This document shows, in pieces, positions 8,616 through 16,728 of a stretch of 64,000 bases of DNA. The DNA is taken from the NCBI GenBank assembly GCA_963797005.1, contig CAWCOF010000025.1:1-64000 (forward strand). Direction: 5' to 3'. The notes below the pieces were generated by a model. The model saw only the letters and a program-made list of their open reading frames with translations, was not told the DNA's origin and searched no databases. Positions within the stretch are counted from its first letter, which is position 1, and each line of letters opens with the position of its first letter. This DNA comes from AWTP1-13 sp963797005. GTDB lineage: Bacteria; Pseudomonadota; Alphaproteobacteria; Rhizobiales; Hyphomicrobiaceae. The translations under genes were made by a program, and so were the position numbers.

Positions 8616-9724
8616 ATGCCCGTCGTCCGCCTCACCGACGTTGCCATTCGTGCCTTCGTGCCGACCGTCACGCGCGTCACCTATTGGGACCAGAGCCTGC
8701 CTGCCTTCGGCGTCCGGGTCGGACGCCGCACCAAGGTTTTCATAGTCATGCATGGTAAGGCCCGCAAGAGGATCGTGCTCGGGCGCTATCCGCGCATGAC
8801 GCTCAAGACCGCCCGCAAGCAAGCCTTCGACCTGATCTATGGTCCGGACCCAGAGGCGCCCCCGGATGCCCCACCGGCCGCCGAGGTCGTGCGCCAGTTC
8901 ATCGACCTCCACCACGCCCACTCCCGTCCCGGTACCCGCAAGGAGCAGCAGCGGCTGCTCACCAATCATTTTCTCTCCAAGCTCGGCCAGGTCCCACTCA
9001 ACCGCATCGCACGCGCCCAGCTGTTGCCGCTGATCGATGCCCTGGTTGCCCTCCCCTCCGAACAGATCCACCTGCATCGCTCGCTCAAGACCCTTTTCAA
9101 ATGGGCGGCTCAGCGCCAGCTCATACCTGTTTCCCCGATCGCCGATTTGCCGCCGCCGGCCAAGCAGGCGGACCGCGACCGCCTTCTCAACGACGATGAG
9201 GTCCGACGCATCTATCGTGCCGCCGCCGATCTCGGCTATCCCTTTGGCTTCATTGTCCTCATCGCCATCCACACTGGGCTTCGCCGCAGCGAGGTCGGCT
9301 CCCTCAAATGGCGCTACATCACGCCGGAGCTGATCACCATACCAAGGAGCTCACCAAGAACGGCCGCGAGCACGTCCTTCCCAACCTCATCAATGACAAC
9401 CTCGCCCTGATTCCCAAGATGTCCGAGTATCTGTTCCCCACCGCGACCGGCGGTCCGTTCGGCGCCTGGGGCAAGAACAAGTTGCGTCTCGACGAGCTGT
9501 GCGGTGTCGAGAACTTCGTCCTGCACGACTTCAGGCGCTACCTGTCCTCCACCATGCGCCGATTGCAGGTGCCCATCGACGTGACGGAAGCCGTCCTCAA
9601 TCACGTCAGCGGCTCGCGTTCCCGCATCCAGCGCATCTATGATCGCCACGACCGGCTGCCCGAGATGCGCCAGGCGCTCAGACTTTACGAGCAACACCTC
9701 GCTGCCTTGATGTCTTCCCGCTGA
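8616..9724 (+). CDS. tyrosine recombinase/integrase (one frameshift)
   Basis: The start is placed at the ATG at 8616 with GAGAGAG six bases upstream; a GTG at 8583 is also possible. The N-terminal DUF4102-like arm (FGVRVGRRTKVFIVMHGKAR, then LGRYPRMTLKTAR) and SAM-like core-binding region precede the catalytic domain. The catalytic domain has HTGLRRSE (Arg I), LHDFRRYLSS (His-x-x-Arg) and an RIYDRHD tyrosine near the end. A missing A in the run at 9344-9345 shifts the frame. Restoring it gives ITIPKELTKNGREHVLP and a full protein of about 370 residues. The position beside tRNA-Gly and upstream of an AlpA-like regulator is typical of integrative elements. Confidence 0.88.
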
Positions 9725-9795
9725 GCCAATAGATTGCTCCTCGCGCTGGCGTAAAACCCAGGGCCGTTGCAACGGCTCCAACCCGGAGCGTTGCA

Positions 9796-9999
9796 ATGAG
9801 CAAGCGATTTATCGGCTACGCTGAATTGAAGGCCAAGCTCGGCGTTTCAAGAACTCAGATTGGTCGGATGGTCAACGATGGCAAGCTGCCAAAGCCCTTG
9901 CGGCTCGGCACGCATCAGACCAGCCGGACAGTTTGGTGGGAGCACGAAGTCGAGGCCGCCATGCAGGCGCTAGACAATCGCCACGAGCGCCCCGAATAG
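9796..9999 (+). CDS. AlpA-like excisionase/transcriptional regulator
   Basis: 67 residues with a MerR/AlpA-type winged helix pattern: FIGYAELKAKLGVSRTQIGR, then DGKLPKPLRLG and W-x-x-EVEAAM. Such proteins control integrase expression or direct excision. It is encoded 71 bases after the integrase on the same strand, with GGAG-containing sequence (ACCCGGAGCGTTGCA) before the ATG. Length and order fit an integrase-excisionase pair. Confidence 0.8.
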   Translation: MSKRFIGYAELKAKLGVSRTQIGRMVNDGKLPKPLRLGTHQTSRTVWWEHEVEAAMQALDNRHERPE

Positions 10000-10400
10000 G
10001 GGTCCGAGGCCCGTTGGGAAACCGGCGGGCCTCACGTCCTTTGTGCCTTGCAGCCTTGCCTTGCAGGCCTGCAAGATTGCCTTCGTGCAAGGCAAACTGC
10101 CGCCCAGCTTCCCTGCCGCCATATCGCGCCATGCCGCCACATTTCCCCACGCGGTGCTTGCAGCCCGCTCCGCGACCCAACTCGCCTCGGCCTTTCCGGT
10201 GTTCACCTCTTTGCAGCGGCCGACTGACGCCCCGCGCCCAAATCGATGCTGTCCGATAACCACGGTATCGGACAGAGGCGCGGGGGGCTTCGTTGGGTCG
10301 CGGAGCATTGGGCTGCATAGCCATAGCTGCAGACGATGCGCCGCGTGGGGGGACGTGCCACGCAATGCTCCCGACCCCGCAGTGTCGTACAATGCAGACA
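10000..10400. other. non-coding stretch with large nested inverted repeat
   Basis: No convincing gene. The stretch starts with short repeats of CCTTGCAGGC type at 10045-10100. It continues into an imperfect palindrome centred at about 10262. Paired blocks are TGTCCGATA 10250-10258 with 10266-10274, CCCCGCGCC near 10230 with GGCGCGGGG near 10278, GCTCCGCGACCCAAC at 10167-10181 with GTTGGGTCGCGGAGC at 10292-10306, TGCAGCCC with GGGCTGCA next to it, and CCCCACGCGG near 10145 with CCGCGTGGGG near 10341. It ends at a TACAAT box 10388-10393 before the ATG at 10401. Confidence 0.6.
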
Positions 10401-10680
10401 TATGGCGGTCGATCCTTTTGTTCAGCATCGTGATCCCGACGGGAATTTTCCACACCAGGAAATCCGTTCGCGAGGACGAAATCGCGCAGAGCGATTTGCC
10501 GAGCGAGAAAGATTTGGGCGAGCCGAACCGGCGCGCGATGCTGAACCGAACGATCGCGCCTTCGCCTACTGCGGCCCCGACCCGGTCGAAATCTCCGATC
10601 GTGAGCGCAACTACGGCACGTACGTGCTCGGCAAGACCGGCAGCGGCAAGACGGTTGCCGTCGCCATGAATGCGCTCTCT
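10401..10680 (+). pseudogene. 5' part of an unknown gene cut by the inversion
   Basis: Frame from the ATG at 10401 to the breakpoint at 10678-10680. A TACAAT box lies seven bases before the ATG, similar to the box at the antitoxin genes. The product is rich in Arg and Asp and ends NYGTYVLGKTGSGKTVAVAM, which resembles a Walker A loop. Beyond the break the frame enters istB sequence and is not native. Rejoined across the proposed inversion it continues in phase into the membrane protein at 7390-6887 (NALS-PFFLSW). I do not recognise the family. The Walker-like motif could be coincidental, because the downstream part looks like a membrane protein. Confidence 0.4.
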
Positions 10681-11242
10681 GCGACAGTGGCACGAAGCCG
10701 AGCTCGTCGATGATCAGAAGCTTGTAGGCGGCGAGCTGGCGCTGCAGGCGCAGCAGCCGCTTCTCGTCGCGGGCCTCGATCAGCTCGTGCACGATCGCGG
10801 CGGCGTTGGCGAAGCCGACCGACAAGCCCTTCTGGCAAGCGGCAAGACCAAGCCCCAGTCCGATATGGCTCTTGCCGGTGCCGGAGTTGCCGACCGCGAT
10901 GACGTTCTCGCGGCGCTCGACGTACTCCGAGCGCGCCAGCTCCATCACCAGCGCCTTGTTCAAGTCCGGGAACGCCGCGAAGTCGAAGCTGTCGATGCTC
11001 TTCACGGTTGGGAACTTCGCGGCTTTGATGCGGCGATCGACCATGCGTCGCTCACGCTCGATGATCTCGGCCTCGACGAGCCGCAGCAGATAGCGGGGAT
11101 AGTCGACGCCTTCGGCGGCGCACTGGTGGGCGATCTTGTCGTACTCGCGCAGGATCGTCGGCAGCTTCAGCGCTTTGAGGTGATGGGCCAGCAGGACCCC
11201 CGGGACGTGGCCCGAGGGCAGGCTTTGGGGGGTGTCGGTCAT
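10678..11242 (-). pseudogene. istB: N-terminal fragment of istB (IS21 helper ATPase)
   Basis: The ATG at 11242 overlaps the istA stop as ATGA, the usual istA-istB coupling. The product runs from MTDTPQSLPSGHVPGVLLAH through HHLKALKLPT and the Walker A GNSGTGKSH to the Walker B LLIIDELGFVPLSQ, where similarity stops. IstB is an AAA+ ATPase that assists the IstA transposase. The missing C-terminal third is at 7388-7641 on the other strand. The cut is clean and in frame, so this is rearrangement and not gradual decay. Confidence 0.88.
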
Positions 11243-12738
11243 GACGCCGCCCCCACCAGAAGGTCCATGTAGGCACGCGCCGACGTGGTCGCGACCGTGG
11301 CCTTCGGCAAGTAGGGATAGACCGTCATGTTGAGGCGTGGCGGCCGGCGCTCGATCCGGCACAGCACCAGATGCTTGATGGCATCGAAGCCGATGGCGCC
11401 ACGTGCGATCGCATCTCCCACGGCAGCCGTCACGTCCTCGATCCGCAACGTCTCCATCAGACGCAGCACCTGCACGAACTCGCGCTTGCCCTTCTTGCCC
11501 ATGCGTGCCTCGAGCAGCCGGCGCAGGGTGGTGAACTCGTCTGGCAGCTTCCAGTCGGCGAGCGGGGCAGCCTGGTCGAGCGCATTGATCTTCTGCTCGA
11601 TCAGCGCCAGGTAGTGCAGCGGGTCGTACACAAAGTCTTCCCGCTCATAGGAGCGCGGATGCCGCGCGATGACCTCCGCGCCGCAGGCGATGACGACCTC
11701 GTGCACGTAGCCGCGCACGATCACCTCGCGATGCCCGAAGCTCGTCGGCACGGAGTAGTCGTTGCGCCGGTAGCGCACCAGCGACAGCGACGACACGCGC
11801 GTCCCGACCTTCTCGCAGGCGTCGTAGGGCGGCGGCAGAGGCTTGCGCAGCGCGGCCAGATCCCGCTCCAGACGCTCGCCGATCGTCTCAGTGTGACCGC
11901 GCAGGCGCTCGCTCATGCGCTTGCGGCAGCACGCAAGCAGGTGCGCGTTCAATGCCTCGAAGCTGTCGAACACGGGGATCGGCACCAGGAAGTTGCGACG
12001 CGCGTAGCCGACCAGCCCCTCGACCTTGCCCTTGTCGTTACCCTTGCCCGGGCGGCCGAACCGATCCTCGAACAGGTAATGCGATTGAAGCTCGCTGAAG
12101 GTCTGCGTGCGCTGTCGCTTGCCATCGCCGAGGATGCGCGCGACCGCGATCTTGGTGTTGTCGTAGAGGATCGACTTCGGCACACCGCCGAAGAACGTCA
12201 AGGCCTTCACGTGGCCGTCGCAGAATGCTTCCGTCGTCTCGGCCGGATAGGCGGCCACAAAGCAGGCGTCGGAGTGCGGCAGGTCGAACGCGAAGAAATG
12301 GATCTTGCGCTCCACTCCGCCAATGATGCCGATCGCCTCGCCGAAGTCGGCCTGCGCGTGCCCCGGAGGATGCACCAGCGGCACGAACATCTCCTGGGCC
12401 CGCTGCCGCCAGCCCGCCACGTAGTCCTTCACAATGGTGATGCCGCCGGTGAAGCCGTGCTCATCCCTGAGCCGCTCGAAGATCCGCTTGGCCGTGTGCT
12501 GCTGCTTCTTCGGCCGCCCTTTGTCCTCGGCCAGGATGCCATCGATGATGGCGATGACCGCATCCAGCTTCGGCCGCACCGGGGGCTTCGTGCGCCGGTA
12601 GCCCGGCGGCACCGAGAACGCCACCATCTTCGCAACCGTTCTGGGATCGATCCCGAACCGCCGTGCTGCCGCCCGCTCGCTCAAACCCTCAATCTGAACG
12701 GCGTAGCGAACCTTCGCGTAGAGCTCCACCTGCTTCAT
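11239..12738 (-). CDS. istA: IS21-family transposase IstA
   Basis: 499 residues, intact. The N-terminal helix-turn-helix (YAVQIEGLSERAAARRFGID, then RTVAKM) is followed by a DDE integrase core: HAQADFGEA (Asp), SILYDNTKIAV (Asp) and NDKGKVEGLVGY (Glu). The C-terminal region is typical of IstA (RYRRNDYSVPTSFGHREV). It catalyses strand transfer with IstB. Length matches the family. Because istB is split, the element cannot move by itself unless another copy supplies IstB. Confidence 0.93.
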   Translation of the reverse strand: MKQVELYAKVRYAVQIEGLSERAAARRFGIDPRTVAKMVAFSVPPGYRRTKPPVRPKLDAVIAIIDGILAEDKGRPKKQQHTAKRIFERLRDEHGFTGGITIVKDYVAGWRQRAQEMFVPLVHPPGHAQADFGEAIGIIGGVERKIHFFAFDLPHSDACFVAAYPAETTEAFCDGHVKALTFFGGVPKSILYDNTKIAVARILGDGKRQRTQTFSELQSHYLFEDRFGRPGKGNDKGKVEGLVGYARRNFLVPIPVFDSFEALNAHLLACCRKRMSERLRGHTETIGERLERDLAALRKPLPPPYDACEKVGTRVSSLSLVRYRRNDYSVPTSFGHREVIVRGYVHEVVIACGAEVIARHPRSYEREDFVYDPLHYLALIEQKINALDQAAPLADWKLPDEFTTLRRLLEARMGKKGKREFVQVLRLMETLRIEDVTAAVGDAIARGAIGFDAIKHLVLCRIERRPPRLNMTVYPYLPKATVATTSARAYMDLLVGAAS

Positions 12739-12849
12739 CCCCCGCCCTCTGCCGACGCCGGCACAGGGCTTCCAGCTGCCGGATTTTTACTCCGGCGCAA
12801 CCGAACGAATCGGACGCTTCACTGAGGGATTTTTGCTCCGGCGCTTACA

Positions 12850-13684
12850 GATCGACCGAGGTCATACGTTGAGCGTCACGAAGCAGGCTGAGGTGGTCGG
12901 GATCGCGCGCAGCACGGTGTATTACCTGCCGCGTCCGGTATCGGCGGCCGATCTCGATCTCATGAAGCAGATCGACAGGCTGCACATGGAGTTCCCCTTC
13001 GCAGGGGCGCGGATGTTGCGCCGTCTCTTGGCTGCCAATGGGAGCAAGATCGGCCGGCGGCATGTGAAGACGCTGATGCGGCGGATGGGGATCGAGGCGC
13101 TGTATCGCCGTCCGCGCACGACAAAACCGGAGCCCGGCCACAAGGTCTATCCGTATCTGCTGCGGGGCGTGGAGGTCACGCGACCGAACCAGGTGTGGGC
13201 GATGGACATCACGTATATCCCGATGGCGCGCGGGTTCGTTTATCTGGCCGTCGTGCTCGACTGGTTCTCGCGCCGCGTTCTGTCGTGGCGCGTCTCGATC
13301 ACGATGGAGGCGGCGTTCTGCGTTGAGGTTCTGGAAGAGGCTTTGGCGCAGCACGGTAAACCCGAGATCTTCAACACGGACCAGGGCTGGCAGTTCACGG
13401 GCGCAGCCTTCACCGGCGCGCTGGCGAAGAACGAGATCGCAATCAGCATGGACGGCAAAGGCGCGTGGCGTGACAATGTGTTCGTCGAGCGGCTCTGGCG
13501 CAGCGTGAAGTACGCGGAGGTCTATCTGCACGCCTACGACAGCGTCAGCGCGGCGCGCGAAGGGATCGGGGGCTATCTCGATCTCTACAATCGCCGCCGC
13601 CCGCATTCGAGCCTTGACGACCAGACACCCGATCAAGCCTACTTCGGGCACCAGAGCATGCCGCCGATCCGCTTGGCGGCCTAA
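12850..13684 (+). pseudogene. IS3-family orfB transposase, 5' end lost to IS21
   Basis: Residues from IDRGHTLSVTKQAEVVGIAR onward match OrfB of IS3-family elements. There is an HTH_21-like region (RMLRRLLAANG, RRHVKTLMRRMG) and an rve integrase core with WAMDITYIPM (Asp), FNTDQGWQFTG (Asp) and DNVFVERLWRSVKYAEVY (Glu). It ends with the usual YNRRRPHSSLDDQTP. The first codons of any start lie in the IS21 end (12833-12849), so the natural start is gone, and no orfA remains. About 278 residues are left. Confidence 0.88.
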
Positions 13685-13745
13685 CCCCGGCAGACGATCC
13701 ACTTATCCCAGCGGAAATTCTGTCCGAACAAGCGGGACCACCTCA
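12850..13745 (+). mobile_element. IS3-family remnant, right half
   Basis: The right portion of an IS3-family element: orfB followed by TCTGTCCGAACAAGCGGGAC and CACCTCA, typical of the right terminal repeat of one IS3 subgroup (complement TGAGGTGGTCCC). The left end and orfA are absent on the far side of IS21. The remnant ends one base before the first codon of the polysaccharide gene at 13747, so it probably removed that gene's start. Confidence 0.75.
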
Positions 13746-13746
13746 A

Positions 13747-14913
13747 ATGGTCACTTGGACGTCGGGCGGCACCGGGACTGAGCCTATGGCGATGAGGGGC
13801 CCGCTCCAGAGCTACGGTGTCGAACGTCTGGCGTGGCTCGCTGCGGACCTCGTGGCGATGGCGATGATCTTGCTACGACCCGACGACGTGCTCGCGCTGG
13901 TCCGCCGCAACCTCTTCATCATGAGCTGGCCGGCGCTTGCGTGCCTGTCCACCACCTGGTCGCTGACGCCGACCATAAGCCTCTACCATGGCGTGCAGCT
14001 GCTGCTGACCATCATCGTCGCCCTATGCCTCGTCATGACGGCAGATCTCCGGCGCATTTTGGTGTTGCTCTTCCTTGCCCTGCTCATCGCCGGCGGCCTC
14101 TCCGTGCTGCAGGAGTTGCGCACGGGGTTCTCGTTGGAGGAATGGAAGGGCGTGTTCCCGCACAAGAACGTGCTCGGCAGCATGATGGCGGTGTTGGTGA
14201 TGACCGGCACGGCCCTCTTCCTGGGCGGATGGAGGCGCTACATCAGCGCGCCTGGCATCGTTTTCGGGTTGGCGCTGCTGGCGATGTCACGATCCGGAAC
14301 GGCCATCGTGGCCCTTGCAATCGTCATGATGGTCATCCCGCTTGCCATGACCGTTCATTGGGGTCCGATCGCCTTCAGCATGGTCGCCGGCGTGGTCCTG
14401 ATTGCGGCCGCTGCCGGCCTGTTGACCCTTGAGGCCTCGCACACCGATTTGCTGGATCTCTACGGCGATGCGCTCGACGCACTCGGCAAGGACGCGACCC
14501 TGACCGGGCGAACCATTCTTTGGCAATTCGCCGAAGACGCGTTCAAGACGCGACCGTGGCTCGGATTCGGGTACAAGGCATGGTGGGAAAGCACCGAAAC
14601 GCCGGCCGCGCTCTTGCGTCTCGTCATGGGCCAGGAGCTTTGGTTCTTTCACAACACCTTCCTCGACCTGGCCGTGGCCTTCGGGGTGCTGGGCCCGTGC
14701 GTGCTCGTCGCCGGGCTCGCCGCGGGCGTGTACCGCTCGGTGAGATCCTTTGTCCTCAATCCCGAACCGATGCTCCTGTGGCCGATCATGTTCGTAGCCA
14801 TGAGCATCATCTATTGCGCCGTCGACTTCGTCTTGTTCGCCAACCATTCTTTTCACCAGTTCTTGTACGTCATTGCGGCCGCGGGGATAAGAACGAGCAC
14901 GCGCAGAGGGTAG
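13747..14913 (+). CDS. O-antigen ligase/polymerase-like membrane protein (ExoQ/Wzy type), probably N-terminally truncated
   Basis: 388 residues with about nine to ten hydrophobic segments. The family features are WSLTPTISLYHGVQLLL after the first segments, a VFPHKNVLGSMMAVLV motif, SRSGTAIVALAI, and a large periplasmic loop with LTGRTILWQFAEDAFKTRPW and LGFGYKAWW. These match ExoQ-like exopolysaccharide polymerases of the O-antigen ligase superfamily, which join repeat units at the outer face of the inner membrane. Relatives usually have one or two more membrane segments at the start. Here the ATG lies right after the IS3 end, so the native N-terminus was probably removed. Followed by FkbM and GH16 genes on the same strand. 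Confidence 0.8.
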   Translation: MVTWTSGGTGTEPMAMRGPLQSYGVERLAWLAADLVAMAMILLRPDDVLALVRRNLFIMSWPALACLSTTWSLTPTISLYHGVQLLLTIIVALCLVMTADLRRILVLLFLALLIAGGLSVLQELRTGFSLEEWKGVFPHKNVLGSMMAVLVMTGTALFLGGWRRYISAPGIVFGLALLAMSRSGTAIVALAIVMMVIPLAMTVHWGPIAFSMVAGVVLIAAAAGLLTLEASHTDLLDLYGDALDALGKDATLTGRTILWQFAEDAFKTRPWLGFGYKAWWESTETPAALLRLVMGQELWFFHNTFLDLAVAFGVLGPCVLVAGLAAGVYRSVRSFVLNPEPMLLWPIMFVAMSIIYCAVDFVLFANHSFHQFLYVIAAAGIRTSTRRG

Positions 14914-15044
14914 CGTCGGGCAAGAGTGCAACGGCATCGAGCGAAGAGACGCATGCAAGCCGGCCAATACGCATCGCGGACGCCGTCGTCCGCACCCAAC
15001 CCTCGCTGAATACCTTCCTGCTGCAAGGAGCCGGAAACGAGCCG

Positions 15045-15860
15045 ATGCTGGGACTTGGACGCGTCAAGAGAGCAGTGCACACGACGATCGCCACGTATCG
15101 GCGGACGCTTCCCGTAAAGATGCTGCACAAGGTCACGGCATTCGTCGAGTCGGCCTACGCCAACGAGGGGTCGGATTTCGCCACCAACGGCGAGAGGGTC
15201 CTGCTGCAAAAGCTGCGCTCCTGCGACATGCGGGTCGCGGTGGACGTCGGAGCCAACGTCGGCGATTGGACCGTGGAGGCGCTGGAGGCGTGGCCGCATT
15301 GCCAGGTGCATGCCTTCGAGGTGGCGCCAAAGACCTTCCAGGAGCTGAGCGACCGCCTCAGACCCGTGCCGGGCTTCGAGCGCGTGGTGCTCAATCCGGT
15401 CGGATGCTCGGACGCGGACGGATCGCAGCTCATGTACTACTTTCCCGACCATCCCGATCTCACCTGCGACCTGCCGCGCCACTCGCATCAGTCCCTCGAG
15501 TTCGATGCCAAGGTCGTCACGCTCGATCGGTACTGTCGCGAGAGGAACATCGGCCACGTGGACTTTCTCAAGATGGACGTGGAAGGGGCCGAGCATCGGG
15601 TGCTCAAGGGCTTCAAGAATTATCTGGCCGGCGGCAAGGTCGACTGCATCCAGTTCGAGTACGGTGCGTTCGCGACCCAGACGAGGTTTCTCCTGGGCGA
15701 CTACTACGCAATGCTGTCGGACAGCTACTGGATGGGAAAGATCTACCCGGGCTACGTCGATTTTCGCGACTACGATTGGACCATGGAGGACTTCGCCTTC
15801 AGCAACTATTTCTGCGTGACAAAGACCAAGCCGGAGCTCAAAGCCTTGCTCGCCGCCTAG
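15045..15860 (+). CDS. FkbM-family SAM-dependent methyltransferase
   Basis: 271 residues from the ATG at 15045; an AAGGAG lies 14 bases upstream, so the start is approximate. The SAM-binding motif VAVDVGANVGDWTVEA and the acidic loop HAFEVAPKTF are followed by the FkbM features NPVGCSDADG, VVTLDRYC, DFLKMDVEGAEHRVLKG and IQFEYG. FkbM-type enzymes methylate hydroxyls on sugars or polyketides. Placed between a polysaccharide polymerase and a glycanase, it most likely modifies an exopolysaccharide repeat unit. The N-terminal 60 residues have no known domain. Confidence 0.85.
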   Translation: MLGLGRVKRAVHTTIATYRRTLPVKMLHKVTAFVESAYANEGSDFATNGERVLLQKLRSCDMRVAVDVGANVGDWTVEALEAWPHCQVHAFEVAPKTFQELSDRLRPVPGFERVVLNPVGCSDADGSQLMYYFPDHPDLTCDLPRHSHQSLEFDAKVVTLDRYCRERNIGHVDFLKMDVEGAEHRVLKGFKNYLAGGKVDCIQFEYGAFATQTRFLLGDYYAMLSDSYWMGKIYPGYVDFRDYDWTMEDFAFSNYFCVTKTKPELKALLAA

Positions 15861-15897
15861 GCTGACACGTCGATGCCATGTGTTGAGAGGTTTTAAC

Positions 15898-16692
15898 GTG
15901 CGTGTGCGCTATTGCATCGCCGCTCTTCTGGCCGCGACCGCCACGACGAGTGCCGCAGCCCAAGGCGACGTTGGCTTTGTCGACCGGTTCACGAGCCTCG
16001 ATCAGGCTCGCTGGGAGATTTCTGACGGCTGGGCGAACGGCCCGCACCAGAACTGCACGTGGACGAGGGACAATCTGAAGCTCGACAAAGGCTTGGTCGA
16101 GCTCTCCCTGACGGACACGCCGAGCAAGGACCGGCCCTTCACCTGCGCCGAGCTGCAGAGCAAGGATTTCTACGGCTTCGGAACCTACGAGGTGCGCATG
16201 AAGGCGGCCGCCGCCAAGGGGCTGGTCAGCGCCTTCTTCACGTATACGGGGCCGCCGCACGGACGCCCGCACGACGAGATCGATTTCGAATTCCTCGGCA
16301 AGGCGCCTTCCGAGGTCTTCGTCAGCTACTACGCCAGCGGCAAGGTCAGCTCGGAGACGGTGCGGCTCGGATTCGACGCCACGACCGGGATGCACGACTA
16401 CGGCTTCGAGTGGCTGCCGGGCTCGATCAGGTGGTTCGTCGACGGACGTCTGGTGCGCGAAGCAAAGGCCGGGGAGGGTCGACCCCTCCCTGTGACACCT
16501 CAGAAGATCTACATCAGCATCTGGAACGGGACGGGTCCGGACCAGGAGGCTTGGCTCGGGCGCTTCGAATATCCGGGCCGGCCGTTGAGGGCTCTCTTTG
16601 ACCAGATAGCCTTCACGCCGATGGGAGCGCCCTGCCAGTTTCCCGGATCGCTCGTATGCAAGCGATCGCGCGTCAGAGCCATGGGCCGCTAG
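15898..16692 (+). CDS. secreted GH16 beta-glucanase (ExoK-like glycanase)
   Basis: 264 residues. The start is taken as the GTG at 15898 with GAGAGG eight bases upstream; a TTG at 15880 is less likely. The signal peptide YCIAALLAATATTSAAA-Q precedes a glycoside hydrolase family 16 fold. The catalytic motif HDEIDFEFLG lies near residue 125 (Glu-x-Asp-x-x-Glu type), and YGFGTYEVRMK and YGFEWLPGSIRWFVDGR are family landmarks. In rhizobia, ExoK-type GH16 enzymes trim nascent succinoglycan outside the cell. With the neighbouring polymerase, this suggests processing of an acidic exopolysaccharide. Confidence 0.9.
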   Translation: MRVRYCIAALLAATATTSAAAQGDVGFVDRFTSLDQARWEISDGWANGPHQNCTWTRDNLKLDKGLVELSLTDTPSKDRPFTCAELQSKDFYGFGTYEVRMKAAAAKGLVSAFFTYTGPPHGRPHDEIDFEFLGKAPSEVFVSYYASGKVSSETVRLGFDATTGMHDYGFEWLPGSIRWFVDGRLVREAKAGEGRPLPVTPQKIYISIWNGTGPDQEAWLGRFEYPGRPLRALFDQIAFTPMGAPCQFPGSLVCKRSRVRAMGR

Positions 16693-16722
16693 AGTAAGAT
16701 CGTTTCTGATCGAAGCACTTTG
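16690..16722. repeat. partial copy of dispersed dual-hairpin repeat
   Basis: TAGAGTAAGATCGTTTCTGA and CGAAGCACTT repeat the left arm of the elements at 24177 and 44140. The rest of the element is missing. It lies between the convergent GH16 and Rieske genes and includes the GH16 stop codon. Confidence 0.75.
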
Positions 16723-16728
16723 CGCCGC

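Larger units (their letters stand above)
10678..12849 (-). mobile_element. IS21-family element, large piece with istA end
   Basis: Contains istA, the istB start and the istA-side end. The outer end reads TGTAAGCGCCGGAGCAAAAA from 12849 inward, with a related subterminal copy TGCGCCGGAGTAAAAATCC about 50 bases further in, as is usual for IS21-family ends. The other end was moved to 7388-7744 by inversion. The 12849 end sits inside an IS3-family orfB, so IS21 inserted into an older element. Confidence 0.82.

Noticed and set aside
10600..10660. GKTGSGKT as proof of an ATPase gene at 10401
   Set aside because: No other ATPase motifs follow, and the restored frame continues into a membrane protein, so the motif may be accidental.
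11371..12825. Long plus-strand frame opposite istA
   Set aside because: Low-complexity Arg/His/Leu product opposite an intact DDE transposase; shadow.
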